In this document: positions 1 through 7,514 of the stretch, piece by piece
How positions within the stretch are numbered: the stretch's first letter is position 1
How the letters are laid out: every line of letters starts with the position of its first letter
NCBI GenBank assembly: GCA_964414585.1
Contig: CAYPXR010000065.1
Span: forward strand, 1-59,897
Source of the DNA: DATEMU01 sp964414585
GTDB lineage: Bacteria; Planctomycetota; Phycisphaerae; UBA1845; UTPLA1
DNA: 59,897 nt
Direction of reading: 5' to 3'
Made by a program: the position numbers and the translations under genes
Notes under the pieces: generated by a model
Told to the model about the DNA's origin: nothing
What the model saw: the letters and a program-made list of their open reading frames with translations, nothing else
The model's database searches: none

Positions 1-1
1 C

Positions 2-124
2 ACCGCTCAACAACAGGGCCGCGACGTGCTCGCCACCATCAAAACACTGCTTCGCGGAAACTGGTCAGGAAAGATGCCCTTCTTCTTGAAACCCTCAGAC
101 TTCAATGCTGCCGCAAGACGGTAA
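2..124 (+). CDS. Transposase C-terminal tail (partial, IS66-like)
   Basis: An open frame runs in from the window edge and stops at TAA 122-124. The visible 40 residues contain QQGRDVLATIKTLL and end in DFNAAARR. The QQGRDVL stretch resembles the extreme C-terminus of IS66-type DDE transposases, but the catalytic part lies outside the window, so the family is a guess. It is followed directly by a long palindrome (132-205), as is common at the edge of a mobile element. Confidence 0.45.
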   Translation, partial: TAQQQGRDVLATIKTLLRGNWSGKMPFFLKPSDFNAAARR

Positions 125-131
125 ACAGTTA

Positions 132-205
132 CCGATCACGAATGTCAATAATTCAACCTGAGGGCAAAAAAGGTGTCAGGTTGAATTATTTACATTCATG
201 ATCGG
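132..205. repeat. 74-bp imperfect palindrome
   Basis: The 30-nt arms 132-161 and 176-205 are complementary with two mismatches and are separated by a 14-nt loop (162-175). The loop and the start of the right arm carry GGGCAAAAAAGGTGTCAGG (162-180). Nearly the same string, in inverse orientation, lies at 59561-59582 beside the IS4 element. It could be a bidirectional terminator after the transposase or a REP-like element end. Confidence 0.8.
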
Positions 206-223
206 AGCAGAAAGGCCTCGTGA

Positions 224-529
224 TCTCGTTCGCCGAGACCGGGTCCGGACGGGGACGAGTGGGTGAGCCCGGACTACCACGGCAATGGCTGGCCGGATGA
301 GTGCGATCTGGCGATTCCGCCGGGCATGGGCGGAAGTCTGGACTGCAACACGAACGGGGTGCCGGACGAGTGCGACATCGCTTCGTGCGCGAGCGACCCG
401 GCGTGCGGCGATTGCAACAGCAACGGCATCCCCGACGCCTGCGACATCGCGGCGGAGATCAGCGCCGACGCGGATACCGACGGCGTGCCCGACGAGTGCG
501 AGGAAGAGAGCCCGATGGGTGGCGGTTAG
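224..529 (+). pseudogene. Remnant of a secreted Asp/Cys repeat protein
   Basis: The reading frame is open from just after a TGA at 221 and ends in TAG at 529, with a GTG at 263 as the first possible start. It encodes about four copies of a motif close to D-x-N-x-N-G-x-P-D-E-C-D (for example CNTNGVPDECDIA and CNSNGIPDACDIA). These are calcium-binding-like repeats typical of large planctomycete surface proteins. No signal peptide or ribosome binding site is visible, and the frame starts right beside a mobile-element palindrome. It is most likely the C-terminal stump of a larger gene cut by an insertion or rearrangement. Confidence 0.6.
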
Positions 530-549
530 TCTATGTTGAGCGGCGGTGA

Positions 550-726
550 TGCTGGGGAGGGGTCCACCGCCGAGGGCGGCTGTGCTCCAGAGGGTTTTAC
601 GAATGGTCCGCCGAGCAGTACTGGGGGCCGTCGTGCGAGACGCCGATGGATGCGCAGTTTTCGGCGATGATCGCGAAGCTGCAAGAGCTTGGGCTGCCAG
701 TGCGGGGGGCGGCGATGGGTCCGTAG
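550..726 (+). pseudogene. Possible gene fragment, unrecognised
   Basis: A short open frame without a good start ends at TAG 724-726. Its second half reads like real protein (FYEWSAEQYWGPSCETP, then an amphipathic stretch MDAQFSAMIAKLQELGLPV). The upstream part is low-complexity. The family is not recognised. It may be another remnant of the degraded left edge. The rest of 530-830 shows nothing else. Confidence 0.25.
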
Positions 727-830
727 ACCGTTCTTACCCGCGAATTGTGTCGTTGTCGGGAAGTCGAAATTTGTCGTAGGAATTTGCCTGGGAGGGCGAG
801 TTGGCTCGGCGGGAGCCTCGCCCTCCCTAC

Positions 831-1337
831 CTAATCGACGGGGATTGTTTCGCCGGTTTCCAATTGTAGGAAATCAAGTCTGTCATTCTTGAGATTCAGC
901 AGGGCCACGGTCTTGATCCGTGCGCGGTATAGCGCGCCGGGGTTGATGAAGCGGGTGCGGCCGATGCGGCGGTCGGCGTATTTGTGGGTGTGGCCGTAGA
1001 GGACGTAGTCGAGGTCGTTGCGGTCGGCGGCGGAGGCGAAGGCGCGCTCGTGACCGTGGAAGACGGCGATGCGTTTGCCGGCCAGTTCGAGGATGACGGG
1101 CGGTTCGGGCCAGGGGAGGCCGAGCGACTGGACGTATTTTCGCATGTGCGGGGCGGGAGAATCGCAATTGCCCCAGACGAAGGTGGCGTGGTGACCGGTG
1201 AGTTCGTCGAGGACGGGTTCGCCGCAAATGTCGCCGCAATGGACGAGGTGCTTTGCGCCGCGCTGCTCGAGGAGACGGACGGCGGTGGCGGTGGTGACGG
1301 CGTCGCCGTGGCTGTCAGAGAGGATGCCGATGAGCAT
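831..1337 (-). CDS. YfcE/MJ0936-type metallophosphoesterase
   Basis: A 168-residue single-domain calcineurin-like phosphoesterase (superfamily domain 2). The metal-ligand motifs occur in the expected order: SDSHGD near residue 7, HCGDICGE near 33, WGNCDS near 55, HGHE near 94 and YGHTH near 113, followed by the FINPGAL motif usual for this subgroup. Such enzymes are soluble, use two divalent metals and hydrolyse phosphodiesters; the physiological substrate is generally unknown and cannot be read here. The ATG lies downstream of a weak -10-like TAGAGT. It is separated from mobA by a hairpin-rich spacer, so it is probably its own unit. Confidence 0.85.
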   Translation of the reverse strand: MLIGILSDSHGDAVTTATAVRLLEQRGAKHLVHCGDICGEPVLDELTGHHATFVWGNCDSPAPHMRKYVQSLGLPWPEPPVILELAGKRIAVFHGHERAFASAADRNDLDYVLYGHTHKYADRRIGRTRFINPGALYRARIKTVALLNLKNDRLDFLQLETGETIPVD

Positions 1338-1404
1338 GATGGACTCTAGCGCTTATTGCGATTTCCTGTGGGCCACCAATAAGGGCGGCTCTTGTCACGT
1401 TCCA

Positions 1405-1490
1405 CGGCCGGCTGGGGCGCCGGCCGCTACGATTCGTGCACGACGATGTCATCGTCGGCGTGAAAACGTCGTCACCCACAAGGGGTGACG
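1405..1490. repeat. Cluster of strong hairpins between mobA and the phosphodiesterase
   Basis: Within the 175-bp gap 1338-1512 there are two perfect 8-bp stems: 1405-1412 with 1419-1426 (6-nt loop), and 1470-1477 with 1483-1490 (5-nt loop). A further inverted GACGAT/ATCGTC lies between them. They sit just after the mobA stop on the minus strand. They lack a T-run, so they are more REP-like or transcript-stabilising than classic terminators. Confidence 0.55.
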
Positions 1491-1512
1491 CTACAGTCGT
1501 GTAATTGCCGCT

Positions 1513-2073
1513 CTAACACACGTCTTGCGGTTCGTTCCAGTTCTCGACCCAGCGGGGTTCGTCGCCGGTGAGTTCGATGCGGCGGACGCGGAGGCGGCTG
1601 AGCAGATCGATCATACCGTAAGACCGCGCCTGGAGGGCGGCTTGAACGGCCGGCAGAGACGATTGTTTGTAGAGGGCGCAGCACGGATGGCAAGCGGGCT
1701 CGGTCGTCGTTGTGCAGACGACGGCATCGAGCCCATCGTTGGGCTCGATTAGTCGTTTCAACAAATCCACCGACAGGTATGGCATGTCGCAGGCGAGGAG
1801 GATGCAGTGGGCGTTCGGTCGCGAGATCAGGAGCGATTCGAGACCGCCGATGGGGCCGGTGTGGGGATGATGGTCCGGCACGATCGTCAGTAAATTGACT
1901 GACGTTGGTAGATCGAACGGTGGCTGACCGAGGAGGAGAATGTCGTCAGTGATCGAACTCGCTGTTGCGACGGTGCGTTCGAGTAGCGTCGAGCCGTCGA
2001 TGGGGATCAGCGCCTTCGGCGTGCCCATGCGCCGGCTATGACCGCCAATCAGGATGCCGATGGCGGGGTTCAT
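1513..2073 (-). CDS. mobA: Molybdenum cofactor guanylyltransferase
   Basis: The 186-residue protein matches the normal MobA length. It has the nucleotide-binding loop GGHSRRMG (residues 10-17) with the conserved Lys20, GPIGGLE (73-79) and the metal-binding DMP (96-98). MobA transfers GMP from GTP to molybdopterin to make the guanine dinucleotide form of the cofactor, used by DMSO-reductase-type molybdoenzymes such as formate dehydrogenase or nitrate reductase. Its ATG overlaps the stop of the upstream amidase-like gene by 4 nt, so translation is probably coupled. No other molybdenum cofactor gene lies in the window. The first residue of the motif pair is GH rather than GG, a mild variant. Confidence 0.88.
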   Translation of the reverse strand: MNPAIGILIGGHSRRMGTPKALIPIDGSTLLERTVATASSITDDILLLGQPPFDLPTSVNLLTIVPDHHPHTGPIGGLESLLISRPNAHCILLACDMPYLSVDLLKRLIEPNDGLDAVVCTTTTEPACHPCCALYKQSSLPAVQAALQARSYGMIDLLSRLRVRRIELTGDEPRWVENWNEPQDVC

Positions 2074-2921
2074 GGTGAACTCGCGGCGTCCGGGCGCAGC
2101 CGGAGGAATTTGAAGCCCGTGATGTTTTCGTGGTTCTTCACGTAGTCTTCGAGCGGCACTTCGCGGACGGTCGGCTTGGTGGCGTGGAGAAGCGTCGTTT
2201 TTCCGGCAGTGTCGTGGAAGACGAAGCCGAGGTGACCGACGTAGGGCTGGCCTTTCGTCGTTCGGACGAATTCGATGATGTCGGCGTCGCGCAGTTGGGG
2301 AAGAATCGATGCCAGGCGGTCGCGGGGGACTTGAACGTCGTCGAATTCCTCGATGCCGGGTGAAACCTCGATCTTGAACTGTTTGAAGAAGGCGGCGCGC
2401 TTGACGCAGACGTGGAAGGGAATGGCGCCAGGGAGATTCTTGGTGAGATCGTCCAGCAGCCAGGCGTTGTTGCGGTTCCAGTCGGCCTCGGTGAAGTGGT
2501 TGCGGGTGAGGATGCCGATGCGGGCGTCTTTGTAGCGAATTCGCTGGAGGGTGTGAAAAAAGGAGGGCCAGTCATGGGAGAGGGCCATGGCCAGCGTTTG
2601 CTCGACGAAGGTGACGCAATCACTCGCGCTCAGGCAGTAGAGCGGATCGGGATCGCGCAGTTCGTAGGGAAACTCGCCGAGGGGACCGAGACGGTAGGGC
2701 TGGCCGATGGTTGCTTGGGCGATGACGGCGATCCGCTTGAGATAGTCCGGTTCTTTTCGCGCGAGGCGGGCCAGGTAGGCGTCGAGCTGTTTTTCGGTGA
2801 GCTTGTAGATTCGGACGTCGTCGAGCGGTGTTTGCGGCGTTGAAGCGGGTTGCCCGCATGCGCCGATCGCCAGAAGGGTCGGGCACAACAGGCACTGCAG
2901 ATTGAAACAGCGGGGGATCAA
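2070..2921 (-). CDS. DUF1460 amidase-like lipoprotein
   Basis: A 283-residue protein with an N-terminal signal ending in a lipobox-like IGAC (Cys near residue 22), so probably a lipoprotein. The body matches the DUF1460 family, an NlpC/P60-like fold annotated as N-acetylmuramoyl-L-alanine amidase-like. The probable catalytic Cys lies in SASDCVTFVEQ and conserved histidines occur in TRNHFTEADW and YVGHLGF. A role in peptidoglycan turnover is inferred from family knowledge only. It overlaps rpoN upstream and mobA downstream by 4 nt each, so it lies in the middle of a translationally coupled trio. Confidence 0.8.
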   Translation of the reverse strand: MIPRCFNLQCLLCPTLLAIGACGQPASTPQTPLDDVRIYKLTEKQLDAYLARLARKEPDYLKRIAVIAQATIGQPYRLGPLGEFPYELRDPDPLYCLSASDCVTFVEQTLAMALSHDWPSFFHTLQRIRYKDARIGILTRNHFTEADWNRNNAWLLDDLTKNLPGAIPFHVCVKRAAFFKQFKIEVSPGIEEFDDVQVPRDRLASILPQLRDADIIEFVRTTKGQPYVGHLGFVFHDTAGKTTLLHATKPTVREVPLEDYVKNHENITGFKFLRLRPDAASSP

Positions 2922-4492
2922 TACACTCGTCGCTCTCGATGGGAAGGAATGCCGAGTTTCTGGCGGTACTTGGCGACGGTCCGGCGGGCGACCGGGATCT
3001 TCGCCGTCTGGTTGTAAATTTTCACAATCTCGTCGTCGGAGAGCGGCCGGCTTTTGTCCTCGGCGTCGATGATTTCCTTGACCTTGGCCTTCATGCTGTC
3101 CCAGGTGACGTCTTCGCCCGACGCGTCGGTCTGTCCGCCGGCGAAGAATTGTCGAAGCGGGTAGAGACCTCGCGGCGTCTGGATGTATTTTCCGTCGACG
3201 GTGCGGCTGATGGTCGAGGGGTCGCAGCCGAGTTCCTCGGCGAGGTCGCGCATGCGGAGGACCTTGAGGAATTGCGGGCCGAAATCGAAAAATTCGCGCT
3301 GCCGGTCGAGCAGAATCTGGCCGATTTGCAGCAGCCGCTGGCGGCGATACTCAATCGCATCCTTGAGGACGCTGGCCGATTCGATGCGGCCCTTGATGAA
3401 GTCTCGCGTGGTCTTGTCCGTTGATTTGTCCTGGAGCATCTGGCGATACTGGGCGGAGATCCGCAGGCGCGGGCTGTTGCCGCGGGCCAGCCGCAGGGTG
3501 TAGCCGTCGCCTTCGTCGGCGTAGTCCACGATGATGTCCGGCGAGATGCGCGGCACATTCGTCGGCTGGACGAGCAGGCCAGGGTGGTGATTCAGTCGCC
3601 CGATCACCTTAAGCGCTTCCTTAATGTCTTCGATCGAGGCCTTCGTCGCCTTGGCGACGGCGGGATAGAGATTTTTCGCCAGATCGGCGAGATGGTTGCG
3701 GACGAGTTCCTCGCAGAGGGGATTGGATTCAGGCCCTTCGGGATTGGCGTCCTGCTTGGCGCGGAGCTGGATGAGGAGGCATTCGGAGAGATCGCGGGCC
3801 CCGACGCCGATGGGTTCGAGCGTTTGCACGAGCGAGAGCGCGATTTCGAGGTTCGACGTGTCCAGTGGCGGCGTGCGCGAGCGGCCAATCTGCTCCATGA
3901 GTTTCGCCTGTTGATCGGGCGTTCGATGGATAATGAGAGGCGTGGCTTCGGGCGTGTCGCCGTTGTCGCGCTGGGGATGATGCTCTTCTTCGGTACGGAG
4001 GTAGCCGTCTTCGTCCATCCAGTCGATGATCGCCTCGCCGGCTTCCTTGATTTCGGGCCTGGCCTCGATCAGCGACCATTGCTTGAGGAGTTGATCGCGC
4101 AGGCATTCTCCGCGCGAGGCGGTGTTGGCCATGGCGTCGAGCTTGGAGTCGCGATCGCCGTTCATTCCTCCACCGGAGCCGCCGCGACCGAAGGGGATGT
4201 CGCCGGGGTCGAACTCCATTTCGCGGGACATGCGTTCGAGACGTTCGAAGCCCTCGGCCTCGGCGTTGTTGGACTCGGTGTTGGGCAAATCTTCGCGCGG
4301 CGTCTTTTCCGTTTCGGTGATTTCCGGTTCGAGTTCTTCGAGGACGGGGTTGGACTCCATTTCCTCGCGGACCTTGGCTTCGAGTGCCAGGAGCGGGAGT
4401 TGGAGAATCTCCATGGACTGGATCAGTTGAGGCGTGAGCCGCTGCTCAAGCCGCATCTGCTGGGAGGGGAGCATGGAGAGGTATTGCGACAT
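2918..4492 (-). CDS. rpoN: RNA polymerase sigma-54 factor
   Basis: The 524-residue protein has the usual three parts: a Gln-rich activator-interacting N-terminus (LEQRLTPQLIQSMEILQLPL), an acidic linker, and a core-binding/DNA-binding region ending in the RpoN box ARRTVAKYRQKLGIPS near residue 505, which contacts the -24 element. It directs transcription from -24/-12 promoters and needs an AAA activator. A matching activator (39142-40554) and a matching promoter (37445-37460) occur in this window. A promoter with TATAAT lies about 90 nt upstream. It is followed by DUF1460 and mobA with 4-nt overlaps. Confidence 0.96.
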   Translation of the reverse strand: MSQYLSMLPSQQMRLEQRLTPQLIQSMEILQLPLLALEAKVREEMESNPVLEELEPEITETEKTPREDLPNTESNNAEAEGFERLERMSREMEFDPGDIPFGRGGSGGGMNGDRDSKLDAMANTASRGECLRDQLLKQWSLIEARPEIKEAGEAIIDWMDEDGYLRTEEEHHPQRDNGDTPEATPLIIHRTPDQQAKLMEQIGRSRTPPLDTSNLEIALSLVQTLEPIGVGARDLSECLLIQLRAKQDANPEGPESNPLCEELVRNHLADLAKNLYPAVAKATKASIEDIKEALKVIGRLNHHPGLLVQPTNVPRISPDIIVDYADEGDGYTLRLARGNSPRLRISAQYRQMLQDKSTDKTTRDFIKGRIESASVLKDAIEYRRQRLLQIGQILLDRQREFFDFGPQFLKVLRMRDLAEELGCDPSTISRTVDGKYIQTPRGLYPLRQFFAGGQTDASGEDVTWDSMKAKVKEIIDAEDKSRPLSDDEIVKIYNQTAKIPVARRTVAKYRQKLGIPSHRERRVY

Positions 4493-4579
4493 TCGCTACT
4501 CTTTAACTTACTTAAAATCAGCGGGTTACGACCGAACCTGCACGTTTACTTCGGATCGGCCGATCGCCTGCTCAAGAGA

Positions 4580-4609
4580 ATTATATAGCCTTTTTTGGTA
4601 TCGGACTAA
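4580..4609 (-). promoter_or_regulatory. Predicted promoter of rpoN
   Basis: On the minus strand a perfect -10 TATAAT (4580-4585) is preceded by 18 bp and TTAGTC (4604-4609) as a weak -35. Transcription would begin near 4573, leaving a leader of about 80 nt before the rpoN ATG. The local AT-richness stands out from the surrounding coding sequence. Confidence 0.6.
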
Positions 4610-4681
4610 TAAAAGGGGCGGTTAGGCATGGGATTTGCTAGGGAGGGTGCCTTCTTTCCGGAATTCTCCTGATGTTCAGGA

Positions 4682-5284
4682 TCAGAAGCCACTACGTCCT
4701 TCGATGGCGTCCTGGAGGACGGCCTTGGTCGCGTATTCGATTTGGGAACCTGTGGGCAGGCCGCGGGCGAGGCGGGTGACTTGGACCTTGTGTGAAGCCA
4801 AAACGCTCTTGATGTGCAGTGCGGTGCCTTCGCCTTCGAGCGTCGGGTTCGTGGCGAGGACGACCTCGCGGATGCCGCCCGCTTTCACCCGCGCGACGAG
4901 CGCGTCGATCGTCAAGTCACCCGGCTCGATGCCGTCGAGCGGGGCGATGTGGCCGAGCAGGACGTGATAGCATCCGCGGATCAGGCCCGTCGCCTCCAGC
5001 AGTAGCACGTCCTTGGGTTGCTCAACGACGAAGATGATCGCGTGATCGCGCCGCGCATCGGCACAGATCGCGCACGGGTCCGTCTCCGTCAGGTTGTAGC
5101 AGATTTTGCAGTGGCGGACGTTTTCCTTGACCTCGCGGATCGCGCCGGCAAGGGCGAGGGCTTTGTCCTTGTCCGATTTCAGAATGTGAAAAGCGAGTCG
5201 CTCGGCGCTGCGCGGGCCGATGCCCGGGAGTTTTTCGAACTCGGCCATGAGGCGCGTGAGGGAAGATGGGGTGGGATCCGCCAA
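4682..5284 (-). CDS. recR: Recombination mediator RecR
   Basis: The 200-residue protein is standard for RecR. It has the N-terminal helix-hairpin-helix (LPGIGPRSAERLAFHIL), a Cys4 zinc finger (Cys59, 62, 71, 74) and a Toprim domain beginning IIFVVEQPKD with the acidic GHIAPLDG motif. RecR loads with RecO/RecF to place RecA on gapped DNA. It is the third gene of a dnaX-ybaB-recR group, the classic bacterial order, with a hairpin-forming spacer (5313-5396) in front of it. Confidence 0.95.
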   Translation of the reverse strand: MADPTPSSLTRLMAEFEKLPGIGPRSAERLAFHILKSDKDKALALAGAIREVKENVRHCKICYNLTETDPCAICADARRDHAIIFVVEQPKDVLLLEATGLIRGCYHVLLGHIAPLDGIEPGDLTIDALVARVKAGGIREVVLATNPTLEGEGTALHIKSVLASHKVQVTRLARGLPTGSQIEYATKAVLQDAIEGRSGF

Positions 5285-5312
5285 GGCTTACGACCCCCAA
5301 GAATTGAATAGC

Positions 5313-5396
5313 GAATAGCGAATGGCGAATAGCGAAAATTTTGCCATCGCCCGCCCGCGTGGAATGGTACCCTTCGCTATTCGCCATTCGCTATTC
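5313..5396. repeat. 24-bp perfect inverted repeat between ybaB and recR
   Basis: Arms 5313-5336 and 5373-5396 are exact reverse complements, separated by 36 bp. They are built from tandem GCGAATA/GCGAATG units. The repeat fills most of the 119-bp spacer inside the dnaX-ybaB-recR operon and would form a long hairpin in the mRNA. Confidence 0.85.
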
Positions 5397-5403
5397 ATCA
5401 TTC

Positions 5404-5745
5404 TCATTGCCCACTGAGCAAGCCTTCCATGCCCGGTAAATTGAGGCCGCCGGTCATTTGTTGCATTTGTTCCTTCGCGCCTTCGTTGGCCTTTCGCTGG
5501 GCGGCGGCGACGGCGGATTTGATGAGGTCTTCGAGCATCTCCACGTCGCCGGACTCGATTGCAGACGGGTTGATCTTTAGTCCGACGAGTTCGAGCTTGC
5601 CGCTGACGGTCGCGGTGACGGCGCCGGCGCCGCTGTCCGCCTCGAAGCGGGCATGGGCCATCGCTTCCTGCATCTCCTTCATTTTCGATTGCATCTGTTT
5701 GGCCTGCTTCATGATGCCGGCCAGATCGCCGAGTGATCCGAACAT
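5404..5745 (-). CDS. ybaB: YbaB/EbfC nucleoid-associated protein
   Basis: A 113-residue member of the YbaB/EbfC DNA-binding family. The coiled-coil N-terminus MKQAKQMQSKMKEMQ, the GAVTATVSGKLELVGLKINP strand region and the C-terminal helix with LIKSAVAAAQRKANE are all present. These dimers coat DNA and are routinely encoded between dnaX and recR, as here (21 bp after dnaX). Function in this organism is inferred from the family. Confidence 0.93.
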   Translation of the reverse strand: MFGSLGDLAGIMKQAKQMQSKMKEMQEAMAHARFEADSGAGAVTATVSGKLELVGLKINPSAIESGDVEMLEDLIKSAVAAAQRKANEGAKEQMQQMTGGLNLPGMEGLLSGQ

Positions 5746-5766
5746 GTGAAACTCCTTGGTGTGATT

Positions 5767-7224
5767 CTAGTCTTCCGTCGAGGGGGTCGGGCTTAAGCGA
5801 TCTCCGCCTTCGCGCTGCACGTGAATGATTTGACCGCCGAAGACATCGAGGGCCGCTTTGACCATCGGTTCCGCGCTGGCGGCTTTGATGTCGGCCTGCG
5901 TCATTCGTCTGGTCACCGGCGGCGGTTCCGCGGAGGCGGTGGGACCGCGTTTTTTTTCAGGAGGCTTCGGGGCCGGTGCGCTTCTCGGGGGTGTCGGCGT
6001 CGGCGAGGTCCTGGCTACCGGTTGCGACATCGCCGCGCGGGCAGTCGGCGACGCTGAACCGACGGGGGGGCGAGCGTCTGTTGGCCCGCCGCCTTCGACG
6101 TGGGCCAGGAGCGATTCGATGGATGAGAAGTTCGCGGCCTCGGCCAACCGGACGATGGCGGCCTCGACCAGGGCGCGTCCGCTGCCGCTGGATTTGACGC
6201 TGCGGCGCAGTTCTTCCAGCACGGTGATCATGTACACGTACGCGCCGCCGTCAAACTTCCTGCATTGCTCGTTGAGTTGCGAACGCAGACCCGCGGGGAC
6301 GTCCACGAGATCGGTATCTTCACCGCACAGCCGCAGCATCATGAGGTCGCGGATTTGCGAGATGAGCAGGGAACACCAGTGATCGAGGGCGTGGCCCTGG
6401 GCGAGGCTTTGATCGACGACGGCGAGCGCACCGGCGGCGTCCTGGGCGGCGAGCTTGTCGATCATCGCGGCGAAGAGTTCGTCGTGCGCGGCGGGGAGGA
6501 TCTCGTTAACGATCTGCAACGTGACCTTCGAGCCGCCCATGGACATGACCTGGTCGAGCAGCGACAGTCCGTCGCGCATCGATCCGTTGGCCAGCCGGGC
6601 GAGTCGTTTGATCGCTTCGGGCTCGGCTTCGACGCCTTCGTCGGCACAGATTTTGGTCATTTGCTCGGCGATTTCGGCGGGGGCGATCGACTTGAAGTCG
6701 AATCGCTGCACGCGGCTCAGGATCGTCGCGGGGACTTTTTGCGATTCGGTCGTTGCGAGGATGAATTTGACGTGGGCCGGCGGCTCTTCGAGTGTCTTGA
6801 GCAGGGCGTTGAAGGCGCCGGCGCTGAGCATGTGGACTTCGTCGATAATGTAAATCTTGAAGCGGCTGCGCGTCGGGCGGAAGACGGCGTTGCTGCGCAG
6901 CTCGCGGATGTGATCGACGCCGGTGTTGCTGGCCGCGTCGATCTCGACGACGTCCATGTCCTCGCCGCGGGCGATCATCTCGCAGGAGTCGCATTTTCCG
7001 CAGGGGGTCGTTGTCGGGCCATCGAAGGCGAGGCAATTCAGGGCCTTGGCCAGGATGCGGGCGATGGAGGTCTTGCCGACGCCGCGGGTTCCGCAGAAGA
7101 GATAGCCGTGATGGACACGGTTCTGGGTGATGGCGTTCTTCAGCGTGGTCGTCACGGCGGACTGGCCCACGACCTCGTCGAAGGTACGGCTGCGGAACTT
7201 ACGGGCCAGGACGGTGTAAGACAT
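5767..7224 (-). CDS. dnaX: DNA polymerase III subunit gamma/tau
   Basis: A 485-residue clamp-loader ATPase. Walker A is GTRGVGKT (residues 45-52), the zinc module has Cys64, 75, 78 and 81, Walker B is IYIIDEVHML and sensor 1 is LATTESQKVP. Domains I-III are complete. The C-terminal third is a Pro/Ala-rich linker followed by a short conserved block ALDVFGGQIIHV, so it lacks the long tau tail of E. coli. An A8 run on the coding strand (5950-5957, codons for Glu423-Lys425) just before that block could allow slippage; loss of one A leads to a stop about 15 codons later. First gene of dnaX-ybaB-recR. Confidence 0.96.
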   Translation of the reverse strand: MSYTVLARKFRSRTFDEVVGQSAVTTTLKNAITQNRVHHGYLFCGTRGVGKTSIARILAKALNCLAFDGPTTTPCGKCDSCEMIARGEDMDVVEIDAASNTGVDHIRELRSNAVFRPTRSRFKIYIIDEVHMLSAGAFNALLKTLEEPPAHVKFILATTESQKVPATILSRVQRFDFKSIAPAEIAEQMTKICADEGVEAEPEAIKRLARLANGSMRDGLSLLDQVMSMGGSKVTLQIVNEILPAAHDELFAAMIDKLAAQDAAGALAVVDQSLAQGHALDHWCSLLISQIRDLMMLRLCGEDTDLVDVPAGLRSQLNEQCRKFDGGAYVYMITVLEELRRSVKSSGSGRALVEAAIVRLAEAANFSSIESLLAHVEGGGPTDARPPVGSASPTARAAMSQPVARTSPTPTPPRSAPAPKPPEKKRGPTASAEPPPVTRRMTQADIKAASAEPMVKAALDVFGGQIIHVQREGGDRLSPTPSTED

Positions 7225-7261
7225 AAAACGTCGAAACGTCGAAAAATCGAAACCAGGATGC

Positions 7262-7393
7262 GGCGTCTTGAAATGCTGCGGCCCAGCACCTCACGGCACA
7301 TGGCTGCCGCAGATGGGCTGCTCTGTTTCCAGCCTGACCCGTTGCCCACGTCCGCTCATTGCATGAGACCGGGCCACAGCATTTCAAGACGCC
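7262..7393 (-). ncRNA. ffs: Signal recognition particle RNA (small bacterial type)
   Basis: The minus strand of this 132-nt stretch folds with a 17-bp terminal helix (7262-7278 pairing with 7377-7393, one mismatch beyond). The apical SRP signature is GGGTCAGG, then CTG GAAA CAG, then AGCAGCC: the symmetric-loop sequences GUCAGG and AGCAGCC flank a 3-bp stem closed by a GNRA tetraloop. This is the Ffh/M-domain binding site. It lies directly upstream of dnaX on the same strand, as scr does in Bacillus. The tetraloop is GAAA rather than the common GGAA. A TATAAT promoter lies just upstream. Confidence 0.92.
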
Positions 7394-7416
7394 AAGGACT
7401 TCTCCTCGCGGAAGCG

Positions 7417-7445
7417 ATTATACGGTTCGATGAGAGTGGTTGCCA
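7417..7445 (-). promoter_or_regulatory. Promoter of the SRP RNA gene
   Basis: On the minus strand a perfect TATAAT (7417-7422) sits 17 bp from TGGCAA (7440-7445). Transcription would start near 7410, about 17 nt before the SRP helix. The remaining gap 7446-7514 holds nothing recognisable. Read-through from here could also supply dnaX, which has no better promoter. Confidence 0.6.
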
Positions 7446-7514
7446 CGGCCGGAATACGGGGTTTCCGATTGCAAATTGTGAATTGCAAGAGCAGGTCGAA
7501 TTGTCACTTACGAG

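Noticed and set aside
3584..4588. 334-codon open frame on the plus strand
   Set aside because: It is antisense to rpoN, has no ribosome binding site and no recognisable motif; it is a GC-driven shadow frame.
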